Positions 40,897 through 49,106 of a DNA stretch of 64,000 nt are shown piece after piece. The notes beneath the pieces were generated by a model. It did no database searches. It was not told where the DNA came from and saw nothing but the letters and a program-made list of their open reading frames with translations. This stretch comes from Catellicoccus marimammalium (lineage in GTDB: Bacteria > Bacillota > Bacilli > Lactobacillales > Catellicoccaceae), in assembly GCF_965139335.1 (NCBI RefSeq), contig NZ_CBCSEL010000003.1; one strand, written 5' to 3'. The position numbers were made by a program, and so were the translations under genes. Within the stretch, counting starts at the first letter, position 1; every line of letters starts with the position of its first letter.

Positions 40897-42066
40897 ATGA
40901 ATATCGGAATTGATAAAATAAATTTCTTCACACCTAATGCTTACGTGGATCTTGTAGATGTTGCGAATGCTCGTGGTATCGATCCAAATAAATTTACTAT
41001 TGGAATTGGCCAAAATGAAATGGCACAACAACCAAGAACACAAGATGCCTATACAATGGCAGCGAATGCTGCTTATCCATTAATGGATGAAATTGAAAAA
41101 GAAAAGATTGACCTAATTATTTTTGGGACAGAATCTGCCTCTGATGCTTCTAAATCAGGTGCGGTTATTTTACAAAACTTATTAGGGATTCAAAAATATT
41201 GTCGTTGTTACGAAATTAAACAAGCTTGCTATGGAGCTACTGCTGGTTTAATGACGGCAATTTCTCATATTCATCAACATCCAGAAAGTCGTGTGTTGGT
41301 CGTTGGTAGTGATATTGCTCGTTATGGTTTAGCTACTGGCGGAGAAGTAACACAAGGTGCAGGTGCTATTGCTATGATTATTAGTGCTAACCCTTCCATC
41401 ATGACTTTTGATGAAAAAACGGTTGCTTACTCTGAAGATATTTATGACTTCTGGCGTCCAAACTACTCTAGCACTGCTTTTGTTGATGGAAAATTCTCAA
41501 ATGAAGCTTATATCCGCTTCTTTAACGAAACCTTCCATGGATATTGTGAAAAATATGGTACTTCTTTAGATGATTTTGGTGCTTTGTTATTCCACATGCC
41601 TTATACAAAAATGGGATTAAAAGCATTGCGTTCTGTCTTAGAAGAAGGATCAGAAGAAACTCAAGAACGTCTAACAAACCATTATGAAAAAGCAGCGATG
41701 TATACTCGTCGTATCGGAAACTTATATACCGGTTCTTTATACTTAAGCTTAATTTCTTTATTAGCCAATGATGAAAACATCTCAACCGAAGATACGATTG
41801 GTCTATTTAGTTATGGTTCTGGTGCGGTAGGTGAATTCTTCACTGCTAAATTAGTTCCAGGATATGAAAAACATATTCATAAAGAAGATTACGAAGCGTT
41901 ATTAAATCGTCGTGTTCGCTTCACAGTAGAACAATATGAAGATTTATTCAATCAAACTTGGTTAGAAGAAGATGGATGTGAAACTTACCAATGTGACTTT
42001 GATGACGCTCCATTCCAATTAGAAAAAATTTGTGATCATCGTCGTTACTACAAAGGAGGAAAATAA
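40897..42066 (+). CDS. mvaS: Hydroxymethylglutaryl-CoA synthase
   Basis: Condenses acetyl-CoA with acetoacetyl-CoA to HMG-CoA, the second step of the mevalonate route to isoprenoids. At 389 residues it matches bacterial MvaS. The start MNIGIDKINFF is the usual one. The catalytic Cys is in EIKQACYGAT, the Glu in FGTESASDASKS and the His in FHMPYTKMG. First gene of a three-gene cluster with thiolase and HMG-CoA reductase, the next start being 1 bp past its stop. Confidence 0.96.
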   Translation: MNIGIDKINFFTPNAYVDLVDVANARGIDPNKFTIGIGQNEMAQQPRTQDAYTMAANAAYPLMDEIEKEKIDLIIFGTESASDASKSGAVILQNLLGIQKYCRCYEIKQACYGATAGLMTAISHIHQHPESRVLVVGSDIARYGLATGGEVTQGAGAIAMIISANPSIMTFDEKTVAYSEDIYDFWRPNYSSTAFVDGKFSNEAYIRFFNETFHGYCEKYGTSLDDFGALLFHMPYTKMGLKALRSVLEEGSEETQERLTNHYEKAAMYTRRIGNLYTGSLYLSLISLLANDENISTEDTIGLFSYGSGAVGEFFTAKLVPGYEKHIHKEDYEALLNRRVRFTVEQYEDLFNQTWLEEDGCETYQCDFDDAPFQLEKICDHRRYYKGGK

Positions 42067-42067
42067 G

Positions 42068-43198
42068 ATGAAAATTGCGATTGTCGGAATGAATCGTACT
42101 CCTTTTGCTAAATTCAATGGGGGCTTTAAAGACTTAGCCCCTAATGAAATTGCAGCAGCAGCAGTAAAAGGACTATTGGATAAAGAACCAAAATTAAAAG
42201 ATTTATGCGATAAAGTAATTTTAGGTGAAGTCTTTGGTGCTGGAGTAGGACAAAACCCTGCTCGCTTTGCCGCAATAAAAGCAGGATTATCCGAAAAAGT
42301 AACGGCAATGACCGTTAATCAAGTGTGTGGTTCTGGCTTACTTTCTTTAGATCTAGCAGCTCAAATGCTAGAAACTGGCCGTGCTCAATGTATTATCGCT
42401 GGTGGCGTGGATAGTTTTACAAAAACCCCTCTATTAAAAGACCGCTTTACTGAAGAAATTACAGATAGTTTTGATGATGGGTTAGCGGATGACTTTTCTC
42501 ATGAGAAAATGGGAGTTACTGCAGAAAATGTAGCTCGTGCTTTCCATATTACTCGTGAAGAACAAGATGCCTTTGCTTATCAGTCTCAACAAAAAGCAAA
42601 AGCAGCTCAAGACGCAGGAAAATTTGCGCAAGTCATCACTCCTGTTGCAGGGATTGAAGCAGATGAATGCCTGCGCCCTACAACTTCTTTAGAAAAATTA
42701 GCTACCTTAAAGACTGTTTTTGCAGAAGATGGTACAGTTACCGCAGGAAATAGTTCTGCTTTAAGTGATGGAGCAGCAGTAGTTGCGTTAATGACAGAAG
42801 AAAAAGCAAAAGCAGAAGGATTACCTATTTTGGCAACGATTCAAAACTTTGTCGAAGTAGGAATGGATCCAGAATATATGGGTGTTGCTCCTATTTTGGC
42901 GATTCAAATGTTATGTCAAAAAGAACATCGCACCATCGATGATTATGATTACATCGAATTAAATGAAGCTTTTGCGAGTCAATCCGTCGCTTGTCAAAAA
43001 GAATTAAACATTCCAAAAGAAAAATTAAATATTTGGGGTGGCGCAATTGCTCTTGGTCATCCTCTAGGTGCTAGTGGAACTCGCTTAGTCATGCAAATGG
43101 TTCAACAGCTAGAAGAAAATGATAAACATTTAGGGCTAGTTTCTCTATGTATTGGTGGCGGAATGGGTATGGCCCTTGAGGTTGTGAGAGACAAATGA
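42068..43198 (+). CDS. Acetyl-CoA C-acetyltransferase (thiolase)
   Basis: A 376-residue biosynthetic thiolase that joins two acetyl-CoA into acetoacetyl-CoA. Catalytic residues are in place: Cys in NQVCGSGLLS, His in GHPLGASGTR, and Cys in SLCIGGGMG; NEAFASQ is also conserved. AAAGGAGG within the end of mvaS precedes the ATG at 42068. In Enterococcus this activity is usually the N-terminal half of bifunctional MvaE; here it is a separate protein overlapping the HMG-CoA reductase gene by 4 bp. Confidence 0.95.
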   Translation: MKIAIVGMNRTPFAKFNGGFKDLAPNEIAAAAVKGLLDKEPKLKDLCDKVILGEVFGAGVGQNPARFAAIKAGLSEKVTAMTVNQVCGSGLLSLDLAAQMLETGRAQCIIAGGVDSFTKTPLLKDRFTEEITDSFDDGLADDFSHEKMGVTAENVARAFHITREEQDAFAYQSQQKAKAAQDAGKFAQVITPVAGIEADECLRPTTSLEKLATLKTVFAEDGTVTAGNSSALSDGAAVVALMTEEKAKAEGLPILATIQNFVEVGMDPEYMGVAPILAIQMLCQKEHRTIDDYDYIELNEAFASQSVACQKELNIPKEKLNIWGGAIALGHPLGASGTRLVMQMVQQLEENDKHLGLVSLCIGGGMGMALEVVRDK

Positions 43199-44466
43199 AT
43201 GAATTAGACACGCACAAATTTTATGAATGTTCTATTGAAGAACGAAAAGAACGTTTATTAGAAGCAGGATATACTAACAATACATTAAACATTTTGATGT
43301 CTCAATATTTACTGAGCCCTGAAATTGGAGATCATTTAGTGGAAAATTATATTGGTAATTTTGATATTCCTATGGGTCTTGGTTTAAATTTTGTCATCAA
43401 TAAAAAAGATTATGTTATTCCTATGGCTACAGAAGAGCCTTCAGTTATTGCTGCCGCAAGTAATGCTGCGAAAATGGCTAAAAAAGGCGGCGGTTTTCAT
43501 ACAAAAATGGAACACAAATATGCTACAGGTGAAGTTGTATTAACCAATATTCCTGATTTAGCTACCGCCATCCAAACATTAGAATCCCACCGAGAAGAAA
43601 TCATTGAAGAAACCAATCAATATCACCCTTCTATTGTCGAGCGTGGAGGTGGGGTAAAAAATATTCAAGTCTTAACTAAAAATTCTTCTAGTCATGAATT
43701 TTTAACAGTTCTCTTCTTTATCGATACAAAAGAAGCCATGGGAGCTAATATTGTAAATACGATGATGGAAGGAATTGCTCCGACACTGGAAAAATGGACC
43801 GGTGGTGAAAAATTACTTGCCATTTTAAGTAATTTACCAACCGAAGCAGTAGCGAGTGCTTCTACTTGTATTCCCTACTCTGCTCTTGGAAAAACAGAAG
43901 AAGAAGGAAAAGAATTAGCTGAACGTATTGTGCTGGCAACAGAATATGCCAACACTGATCCTTATCGAGCTGTGACTCATAATAAAGGAATTATGAATGG
44001 TGTGCATGCTGTGGCTTTAGCTACAGGAAATGATACTCGTGCTGTGGAATCTGCTGTGCATGCTTATGCCGTTCGCTCAGGACATTATCAAACATTATCC
44101 TATTGGCATCTATCTGATGAGGGATTATGTGGAGAAATCTCACTTCCTCTAGCATTAGGTACAGTAGGTGGAGCAATTCGTGTTTTACCAAAAGCAAAAG
44201 CGAATTTATCGTTACTTAACCATCCATCCAGTCGAAAATTAGCTCAAATTATGGCAGCTGTAGGACTAGCACAAAACTTAGCCGCCTTAAAAGCTTTGGT
44301 TAGCGAAGGAATTCAACGAGGACATATGAGTCTTCACGCCAATAGTTTAGCAATCCATGCAGGAGCGATTGGCTCTGAAATTGAAAAAGTGGCGACTTAT
44401 CTTAAAGAAAATCAATGTCTAAATTCAACAGCAGCGAAAGAATATTTAAATAAAATACGTAAATAA
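43195..44466 (+). CDS. mvaA: Hydroxymethylglutaryl-CoA reductase, degradative-type (class II)
   Basis: A 423-residue class II HMG-CoA reductase that makes mevalonate from HMG-CoA. The catalytic Glu is in MATEEPSVIAAASN, the Lys in VTHNKGIMNG, the Asp in ATGNDTRAVE, and the mobile C-terminal His in MSLHANSLAIHAG. The ATGA overlap with the thiolase stop indicates coupled translation. The gene corresponds to the C-terminal half of enterococcal MvaE. A strong bidirectional terminator follows. Confidence 0.95.
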   Translation: MNELDTHKFYECSIEERKERLLEAGYTNNTLNILMSQYLLSPEIGDHLVENYIGNFDIPMGLGLNFVINKKDYVIPMATEEPSVIAAASNAAKMAKKGGGFHTKMEHKYATGEVVLTNIPDLATAIQTLESHREEIIEETNQYHPSIVERGGGVKNIQVLTKNSSSHEFLTVLFFIDTKEAMGANIVNTMMEGIAPTLEKWTGGEKLLAILSNLPTEAVASASTCIPYSALGKTEEEGKELAERIVLATEYANTDPYRAVTHNKGIMNGVHAVALATGNDTRAVESAVHAYAVRSGHYQTLSYWHLSDEGLCGEISLPLALGTVGGAIRVLPKAKANLSLLNHPSSRKLAQIMAAVGLAQNLAALKALVSEGIQRGHMSLHANSLAIHAGAIGSEIEKVATYLKENQCLNSTAAKEYLNKIRK

Positions 44467-44519
44467 AAAAACATCCACATCTAAGGATCAAATGATTCTT
44501 ATGATTGTGGATGTTTTTT
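44466..44519. terminator. Bidirectional terminator after the mevalonate cluster
   Basis: AAAAAACATCCACA / TGTGGATGTTTTTT, a 14-bp perfect stem with a 26-nt loop, shared with the convergent lipid kinase gene. Confidence 0.85.
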
Positions 44520-45420
44520 ATTTTTTACGAGGAACATATACTTCTAAATGTTGAGGTAAAACCGAAATATCTAACGGTAATGGATCATCGCGATCGCCAT
44601 CAACATTCGCTGAAAATGGGCTTATTTCTTCATTTTCTAGCGCAATATGTAAATGTTCAAACTCACGGTAATAGATTTTTTCATTATTGATTAAATCACC
44701 ACTTAACACGGTTGGCGCCACCATTAACGTATCAAATAAATTATCGGCAAGTAAAGCAATAAAATGTAATTTTCCATCATCAACTTCTGCTGGGTCAATC
44801 ATATGTTTAAAGCCACCAATGGAACTTGTTAGCCCAATCATAATTAAACTTGTGGTTAGGTTTATCTCTTCTCCGTCCATGTTTAATAAAAATTCATGTT
44901 GTTCATTTTCTTTCAGTGCTTTTACGCCTGCTAAACTATACGCTAATTTTCCCAATTTTGTTTTTTGTTCTGATTTTACGTTGTTTAATTCTTCTGGAAT
45001 GTCTCCTAAAGCAACAACATTCATAAAATAATGATCATTAATTTTTCCAATATCTAATGGTTTCAAAACTGCATCTTCAATATCCATAATAGCTTGTCTT
45101 GGATGCAAAGAAATTCCTAAGGCACGAGCCAAATCATTTACTGTACCTAATGGGAAAAAACCAAACTTTGGTCGATACGGCTGTTCCGCTAATCCACTAA
45201 TTCCTTCATTAACGGTGCCATCTCCTCCCATGACAAAAAAAGCATCATAGTAATTCTCACAAGCTTCTCTTGCAAAACGAGTTGCATCATAAGGACCGGT
45301 TGTTTCACGTAATTCTACTGTCCCAAATTTTGCTCGTAAGGTAGCCAGTGCTAAATGTTTGTAATAAGAGGCTCTTTCTCCACCTGAAGAAGGATTAATG
45401 ACTAACATTGCTTTGGTCAT
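44518..45420 (-). CDS. Diacylglycerol/lipid kinase (DagK/YegS family)
   Basis: A 300-residue soluble lipid kinase with the DAGK catalytic domain: LVINPSSGGERA at the start, MGGDGTVNEGISGL for nucleotide binding and LGTVNDLARALGI. It most likely phosphorylates diacylglycerol, recycling it from lipoteichoic acid synthesis. The ATG at 45420 follows GGGAGGAACAGAGC; a longer open frame upstream (to 45753) overlaps the bile salt hydrolase gene and has no family similarity, so it was not used. Confidence 0.9.
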   Translation of the reverse strand: MTKAMLVINPSSGGERASYYKHLALATLRAKFGTVELRETTGPYDATRFAREACENYYDAFFVMGGDGTVNEGISGLAEQPYRPKFGFFPLGTVNDLARALGISLHPRQAIMDIEDAVLKPLDIGKINDHYFMNVVALGDIPEELNNVKSEQKTKLGKLAYSLAGVKALKENEQHEFLLNMDGEEINLTTSLIMIGLTSSIGGFKHMIDPAEVDDGKLHFIALLADNLFDTLMVAPTVLSGDLINNEKIYYREFEHLHIALENEEISPFSANVDGDRDDPLPLDISVLPQHLEVYVPRKK

Positions 45421-45545
45421 GCTCTGTTCCTCCCAAGTTTTCATTTCATTATATAATCTATCACAATCGTTCGGCTTTTTCCATATTTTGCCGATGAAAG
45501 TTCCATCTTTTTTTAAGTTTATTTTATAATCACACAGAAAGAAAA

Positions 45546-45572
45546 AAGAGCTAGAGAAAATCCCTAGCTCTT
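45546..45572 (-). terminator. Terminator after the bile salt hydrolase gene
   Basis: AAGAGCTAG / CTAGCTCTT stem, 14 bp beyond the stop, with an A-run on the left giving the U-tract. Confidence 0.8.
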
Positions 45573-45586
45573 CTTCTACTCGTTGC

Positions 45587-46549
45587 TTATTTTTCGAAAG
45601 TAACGATTTCTGTACCTTTACGGTTTTCATCTGTAATAGAAGCATGTTTGATTTCAGCTTCGTTCCAAATGTGGTAGTAATAAGTTTGAGTTGCTTGTGA
45701 GTAGCAAGAAGTGTAGATTGTAAATTCGATTGCACCATGTTCGTTGATAACACTTCCGTAAGGCATAGCTACGTCCATTAATGTGTTGAACATACGAGCA
45801 ACGTTTGCTTCTTCTCCTTCTTGAGTTGGGTAGTTAGCATTTAAGAATGCTGTTTTCACGAAGCGTGATTGAGTTGAACTATCCCCTGGTAATCCTAATT
45901 GACCTGTACCAATACCTTGGAATTGTAATTCTTGACGGTTCCAAGTTGTGTTTGAACGGTCATTTGCACTTAAACCAATGTAGTTGTTTAAGTTTTGGAT
46001 GTGCCATGGGAATTCTGGATTGTTTGTTAATACGTCTACATTGTTTTCGTAAACCATTAAACCTTTTTCTTTTGTTTGTTCCACAACGATTGTTTCATTT
46101 GCGTCTGAAATGATCCAGTGTAATGGAGATAAAGGCATACCTGGTGCAAAGTCTGTACCGATTAAGTATGTATCTTTTAATGCTTCACGTAATTCAGCAA
46201 CAGATTCAAATTCATCTAATGCCCATACCATGAATTCATATGGAGTTACATTATATTTTTTAGTTTGGTCACCTTCTGGAGCGAAGTAAGCGTTGCGTGG
46301 GAAGTTTAATCCTGCAATACCCATTCCGCGTGCGCTACAAGCTTCGAAGAATAATGGGTATCCACCTGCGTTTACACCCATACCAATAATCGCTGTTGAT
46401 AATTTTTTAGCTGGCATATGACGATATTGCATTTCATATCCTTCAGGAGCTAAAATTGGTTGTTCTCCGTAGTTATTTTCATCAAGGTCTAAATTACGAC
46501 CAAAATATAGATTATTTGCTGTATCAGTAAATCTTAAACCTGTACACAT
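45587..46549 (-). CDS. bsh: Choloylglycine hydrolase (bile salt hydrolase)
   Basis: An Ntn-hydrolase that splits glycine or taurine from conjugated bile salts. At 320 residues it is typical. Met1 removal exposes Cys2 (MCTGLRF), and the active-site set is complete: Arg18 and Asp21 (GRNLDLD), Asn82 (GLNFPRNA), Asn176 (LTNNPEF) and Arg229 (QSRFVK). The LNNYIGLS loop is of the BSH rather than penicillin-acylase type. It is a monocistronic gene with its own terminator. Implies a bile-exposed, vertebrate gut habitat. Bile acid oxidation by the SDR at 0.2-1.0 kb could follow. Confidence 0.95.
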   Translation of the reverse strand: MCTGLRFTDTANNLYFGRNLDLDENNYGEQPILAPEGYEMQYRHMPAKKLSTAIIGMGVNAGGYPLFFEACSARGMGIAGLNFPRNAYFAPEGDQTKKYNVTPYEFMVWALDEFESVAELREALKDTYLIGTDFAPGMPLSPLHWIISDANETIVVEQTKEKGLMVYENNVDVLTNNPEFPWHIQNLNNYIGLSANDRSNTTWNRQELQFQGIGTGQLGLPGDSSTQSRFVKTAFLNANYPTQEGEEANVARMFNTLMDVAMPYGSVINEHGAIEFTIYTSCYSQATQTYYYHIWNEAEIKHASITDENRKGTEIVTFEK

Positions 46550-46696
46550 AAAAAATCCTTCTTTCTATTCCTCTTTTAACCACTTCGGTCAATTTTTATT
46601 TTAATATGAATAATTCACAAAAGGCAAGCAACTCACCTTTGTTTCTTCCATATTTTTTCTTCTCAATTCACTATTCCGATATGAAAAATATGAGAA

Positions 46697-47752
46697 TTAT
46701 TGTTTTTTCATTGCTTTTGAACGTAATTGTCCACAAGCTGCATCAATATCTGTTCCGTGTTCTTGACGAATGACACAGTTAATTCCATTTTTCTTCAAAA
46801 TGTCGTAAAATGCTAAAATATCATCTAATTCACTACGTTGATAATCCACATGTTCGTTCACTGGATTATAAGGAATTAAGTTTACATAGCATAATTTCTT
46901 GTGATCTTTTAATAGCTCTACTAACTCTTTTGCATGTTCTTTTTGGTCATTCACATTATGAATCATAATATATTCAAAAGTTACACGGCGGTTTGTTTCA
47001 TCCATATAATCAAATAAAGCATCCATCACATCTTCTAATTTGAACGCACGGTTAATCTTCATAATCTTAGTACGGATTTCGTCATTTGGCGCATGTAAAG
47101 AAAGAGCTAGGTTTACTTGTAATCCTTCTTTTGTAAATTGACGAATTTTTGGTACGATTCCACAAGTAGAAACGGTAATGTGACGAGCACCAATAGCTAA
47201 TCCTTTATCATCATTCACTACGCGTAAAAATGTCATTACATTATCGTAGTTATCAAAAGGTTCACCAATTCCCATGACTACAATATGGCTGACACGTTCA
47301 TCATTGCCTTGTGCATCTAGATAACGTTGTACTTGCATCACTTGAGAAACAATTTCTCCAGCGGTTAAGTCACGTTGTTTTTTACGTAACCCACTCGCAC
47401 AGAAAGAACATCCCATGTTACAACCAACTTGTGTAGTTACACAAACAGATAGACCATATTTATGACGCATTAATACGGTTTCAATTAATTGATGGTCACT
47501 TAATTCAAATAAATATTTGATTGTTCCATCGCTTGATTTTTGGATAATACTTTCTTTTAACGGATTGATTACAAAGTTTTCTTCTAACATCGCAATGACA
47601 GGTGCTTTTAAGTTTGTCATTTCCGCAAAAGAGTTCACACGTTTACGATATAACCAATCCCAAACTTGTGTTGCTCTAAATTTCTTTTCTCCATGTTCAA
47701 TAAACCATGCTTCCATTTCTGGGCGTGTTAATCCATAGATTGATGGTTTCAA
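46697..47752 (-). CDS. rlmN: 23S rRNA (adenine(2503)-C2)-methyltransferase
   Basis: A radical-SAM enzyme that methylates A2503 of 23S rRNA and A37 of some tRNAs. The CNMGCSFCAS cluster-binding motif (C-x3-C-x2-C), VVMGIGEPFDNYDNV and the C-terminal CGQLRSKA, with its methyl-carrier Cys, are present. The start is read as TTG at 47752, giving MKPSIYGLTRPEM like relatives, 8 nt after AGGAG; a GTG at 47761 touches the ribosome site and is less likely. Confidence 0.95.
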   Translation of the reverse strand: MKPSIYGLTRPEMEAWFIEHGEKKFRATQVWDWLYRKRVNSFAEMTNLKAPVIAMLEENFVINPLKESIIQKSSDGTIKYLFELSDHQLIETVLMRHKYGLSVCVTTQVGCNMGCSFCASGLRKKQRDLTAGEIVSQVMQVQRYLDAQGNDERVSHIVVMGIGEPFDNYDNVMTFLRVVNDDKGLAIGARHITVSTCGIVPKIRQFTKEGLQVNLALSLHAPNDEIRTKIMKINRAFKLEDVMDALFDYMDETNRRVTFEYIMIHNVNDQKEHAKELVELLKDHKKLCYVNLIPYNPVNEHVDYQRSELDDILAFYDILKKNGINCVIRQEHGTDIDAACGQLRSKAMKKQ

Positions 47753-47763
47753 ATCATCCACTC

Positions 47764-48105
47764 CTATTCTTTGACTAGCTCTGCTCCAGCTAGATAATTT
47801 TTATTTTTATTTACATATTTACGGCAGTTTGCCTCAAAAATTGATTTTTTCAAAATGGGATCTACATAAAAGATAATTTTTTCTTCTCCTTTTTCAGCAA
47901 AAGCAACACGATAGTCTTTCTTCTTCACGTGTACACGTAATTCTTGAATTGGGTATGGTTCTTTTGCTAGTAAACGAACGGGTTTAATACGATAATAATC
48001 ATTTTCGATAAATGATGGAATTCGTTTTAATAATTCACTCGCTAGTGCTTTTTTGTCTTCTCCATCAAACATTGTTGCTACATCCTTTGTCCATAATACT
48101 TGCAT
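47764..48105 (-). CDS. Hypothetical protein, possibly RelE-like
   Basis: A 113-residue, charged protein. The core IQELRVHVKKKDYRVAFAEKGEEKIIFYVDPILKKS resembles the strand-turn-strand of RelE/Gp49-type proteins (…LRxxxxxxxYRVxFxxxxxxIIxLxxFxKK), but the match is weak. GAGGATGACC supports the ATG at 48105. It ends 11 bp before rlmN on the same strand, so the two are probably cotranscribed, which would be odd for an active toxin. No antitoxin is seen. Function is not assigned. Confidence 0.6.
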   Translation of the reverse strand: MQVLWTKDVATMFDGEDKKALASELLKRIPSFIENDYYRIKPVRLLAKEPYPIQELRVHVKKKDYRVAFAEKGEEKIIFYVDPILKKSIFEANCRKYVNKNKNYLAGAELVKE

Positions 48106-48182
48106 GGTCATCCTCTTTTCTATTATCTTTAGTTCAGACCTAGTATACTATGAATAGAAACAAGGTTCGAAAGGAGAAGCTT

Positions 48183-48455
48183 ATGAAATTAATTTCTTAT
48201 CAACAAGTCCCTTCCTTTTTACAAAAACAAAGTAAAAATAAAATGCAATGTGAAATGATTGTCGCTAGCTTTAAAAGAGACCGTAAAATTCAAATTCATA
48301 AAGACAATGAGACCTATACCCTACTTACAGATGGATACGAGCATGAAGCTTATCCCGAATTAAGTGAAAAAGAAATGTATAAACTATTGAAGAAAAAAAT
48401 GAAATTGGAGTTCCCTCGTAGTCATAAATTATACGTGGATATCCACGACGCATAA
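48183..48455 (+). CDS. Small conserved-looking hypothetical protein
   Basis: A 90-residue basic cytoplasmic protein (many Lys) with no membrane segment. It begins MKLISYQQVPSFLQKQSK and ends HKLYVDIHDA. AAAGGAGAAGCTT precedes the ATG, a strong site. Its 3' end overlaps the convergent lipoyl-protein gene by 27 bp. I do not recognise a domain. Confidence 0.65.
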   Translation: MKLISYQQVPSFLQKQSKNKMQCEMIVASFKRDRKIQIHKDNETYTLLTDGYEHEAYPELSEKEMYKLLKKKMKLEFPRSHKLYVDIHDA

Positions 48456-48683
48456 TTGTGGAGCTTGCGCTAAACGCACAATAGTTGCAGCACAAGGAGC
48501 AGGTAAATCAATAACGGTTTTATCTGCTTCCATTTCTGCAATGACTTCCCCTTCCTCTACTTTTGCCCCTTCTTCAACAAAGAAAGAGAAAAATGGTTCT
48601 GAGCCATATTTTTCTTGCGCTTCTTTTGTTAATTGAAAATACGTTGTGCCCTCTACTGTGGCTACTTCTACTAAATTAGTCAA
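48429..48683 (-). CDS. GcvH-like lipoyl/biotinyl-domain protein
   Basis: An 84-residue single lipoyl domain. The lysine in EMEADKTVIDLPAPCAATIV sits in the beta-turn where lipoate is attached; VEEGEVIAEME is the preceding conserved strand. It is shorter than full GcvH (about 127 residues) and resembles the GcvH-like proteins that carry lipoate in relay pathways. The start is TTG, 10 nt after AAGGAG, overlapping the Spx/ArsC-family gene by 8 bp. That pairing echoes gcvH-yusI in Bacillus. No glycine-cleavage P or T genes are in the window. Confidence 0.7.
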   Translation of the reverse strand: MTNLVEVATVEGTTYFQLTKEAQEKYGSEPFFSFFVEEGAKVEEGEVIAEMEADKTVIDLPAPCAATIVRLAQAPQLCVVDIHV

Positions 48684-49035
48684 GGTTCAACATCTCCTTA
48701 TATTGATCTTCTTTAAAACCAAATGCGACACCATTTTCAGTAACTAAAATTGGACGACGTAATAACATGCCATCTTGGGATAAAACTTCTGCACATTCTT
48801 CTAAACTCATCTCATCTAGTTTTTCTTTTAAACCAGAAGCACGGTATTTTTGTCCGCTAGTATTGAAATAACGACGGATTGGGTAATCTTTACGTTCTAA
48901 CCACGCAAGGATGGTTGCTTTATCTGGTGTATTTGTAATCATATCAATTGCTTCATAAGAAACATTATGTTCATCTAAAAATTTTTTTGCCTTACGACAA
49001 GTTGAGCACTTTGGATACCAATAAAATGTATTCAT
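48676..49035 (-). CDS. Spx/ArsC-family protein (YusI-like)
   Basis: A 119-residue thioredoxin-fold protein of the ArsC/Spx family. WYPKCSTCRKAKKFLDEH contains a redox CxxC; the second half shows RYFNTSGQKYR, RRPILVTENGVAFGF, as in YusI and Spx. The RPL/RPI-loop cis-proline motif is present (RRPI). It lacks the Spx RPI-Gly52 context needed for RNA polymerase binding to be claimed. GGAGGGAAAGAAT precedes the ATG at 49035. Coupled with the downstream GcvH-like gene. Confidence 0.8.
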   Translation of the reverse strand: MNTFYWYPKCSTCRKAKKFLDEHNVSYEAIDMITNTPDKATILAWLERKDYPIRRYFNTSGQKYRASGLKEKLDEMSLEECAEVLSQDGMLLRRPILVTENGVAFGFKEDQYKEMLNLD

Positions 49036-49070
49036 ATTCTTTCCCTCCATTTTTCCATTATACCAAAAAA

Positions 49071-49092
49071 GAAGGTGAGAAAACTCACCTTC
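49071..49092 (-). terminator. Pilus operon terminator
   Basis: GAAGGTGAG / CTCACCTTC stem with a 4-nt loop, A-run on the left giving the U-tract, 15 bp past the pilin stop. Confidence 0.85.
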
Positions 49093-49106
49093 CTAAATTA
49101 TTTTAA

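Noticed and set aside
45421..45753. N-terminal extension of the lipid kinase
   Set aside because: It overlaps the bile salt hydrolase gene, includes a terminator stem, and the ATG at 45420 has a good ribosome site and the normal family start.
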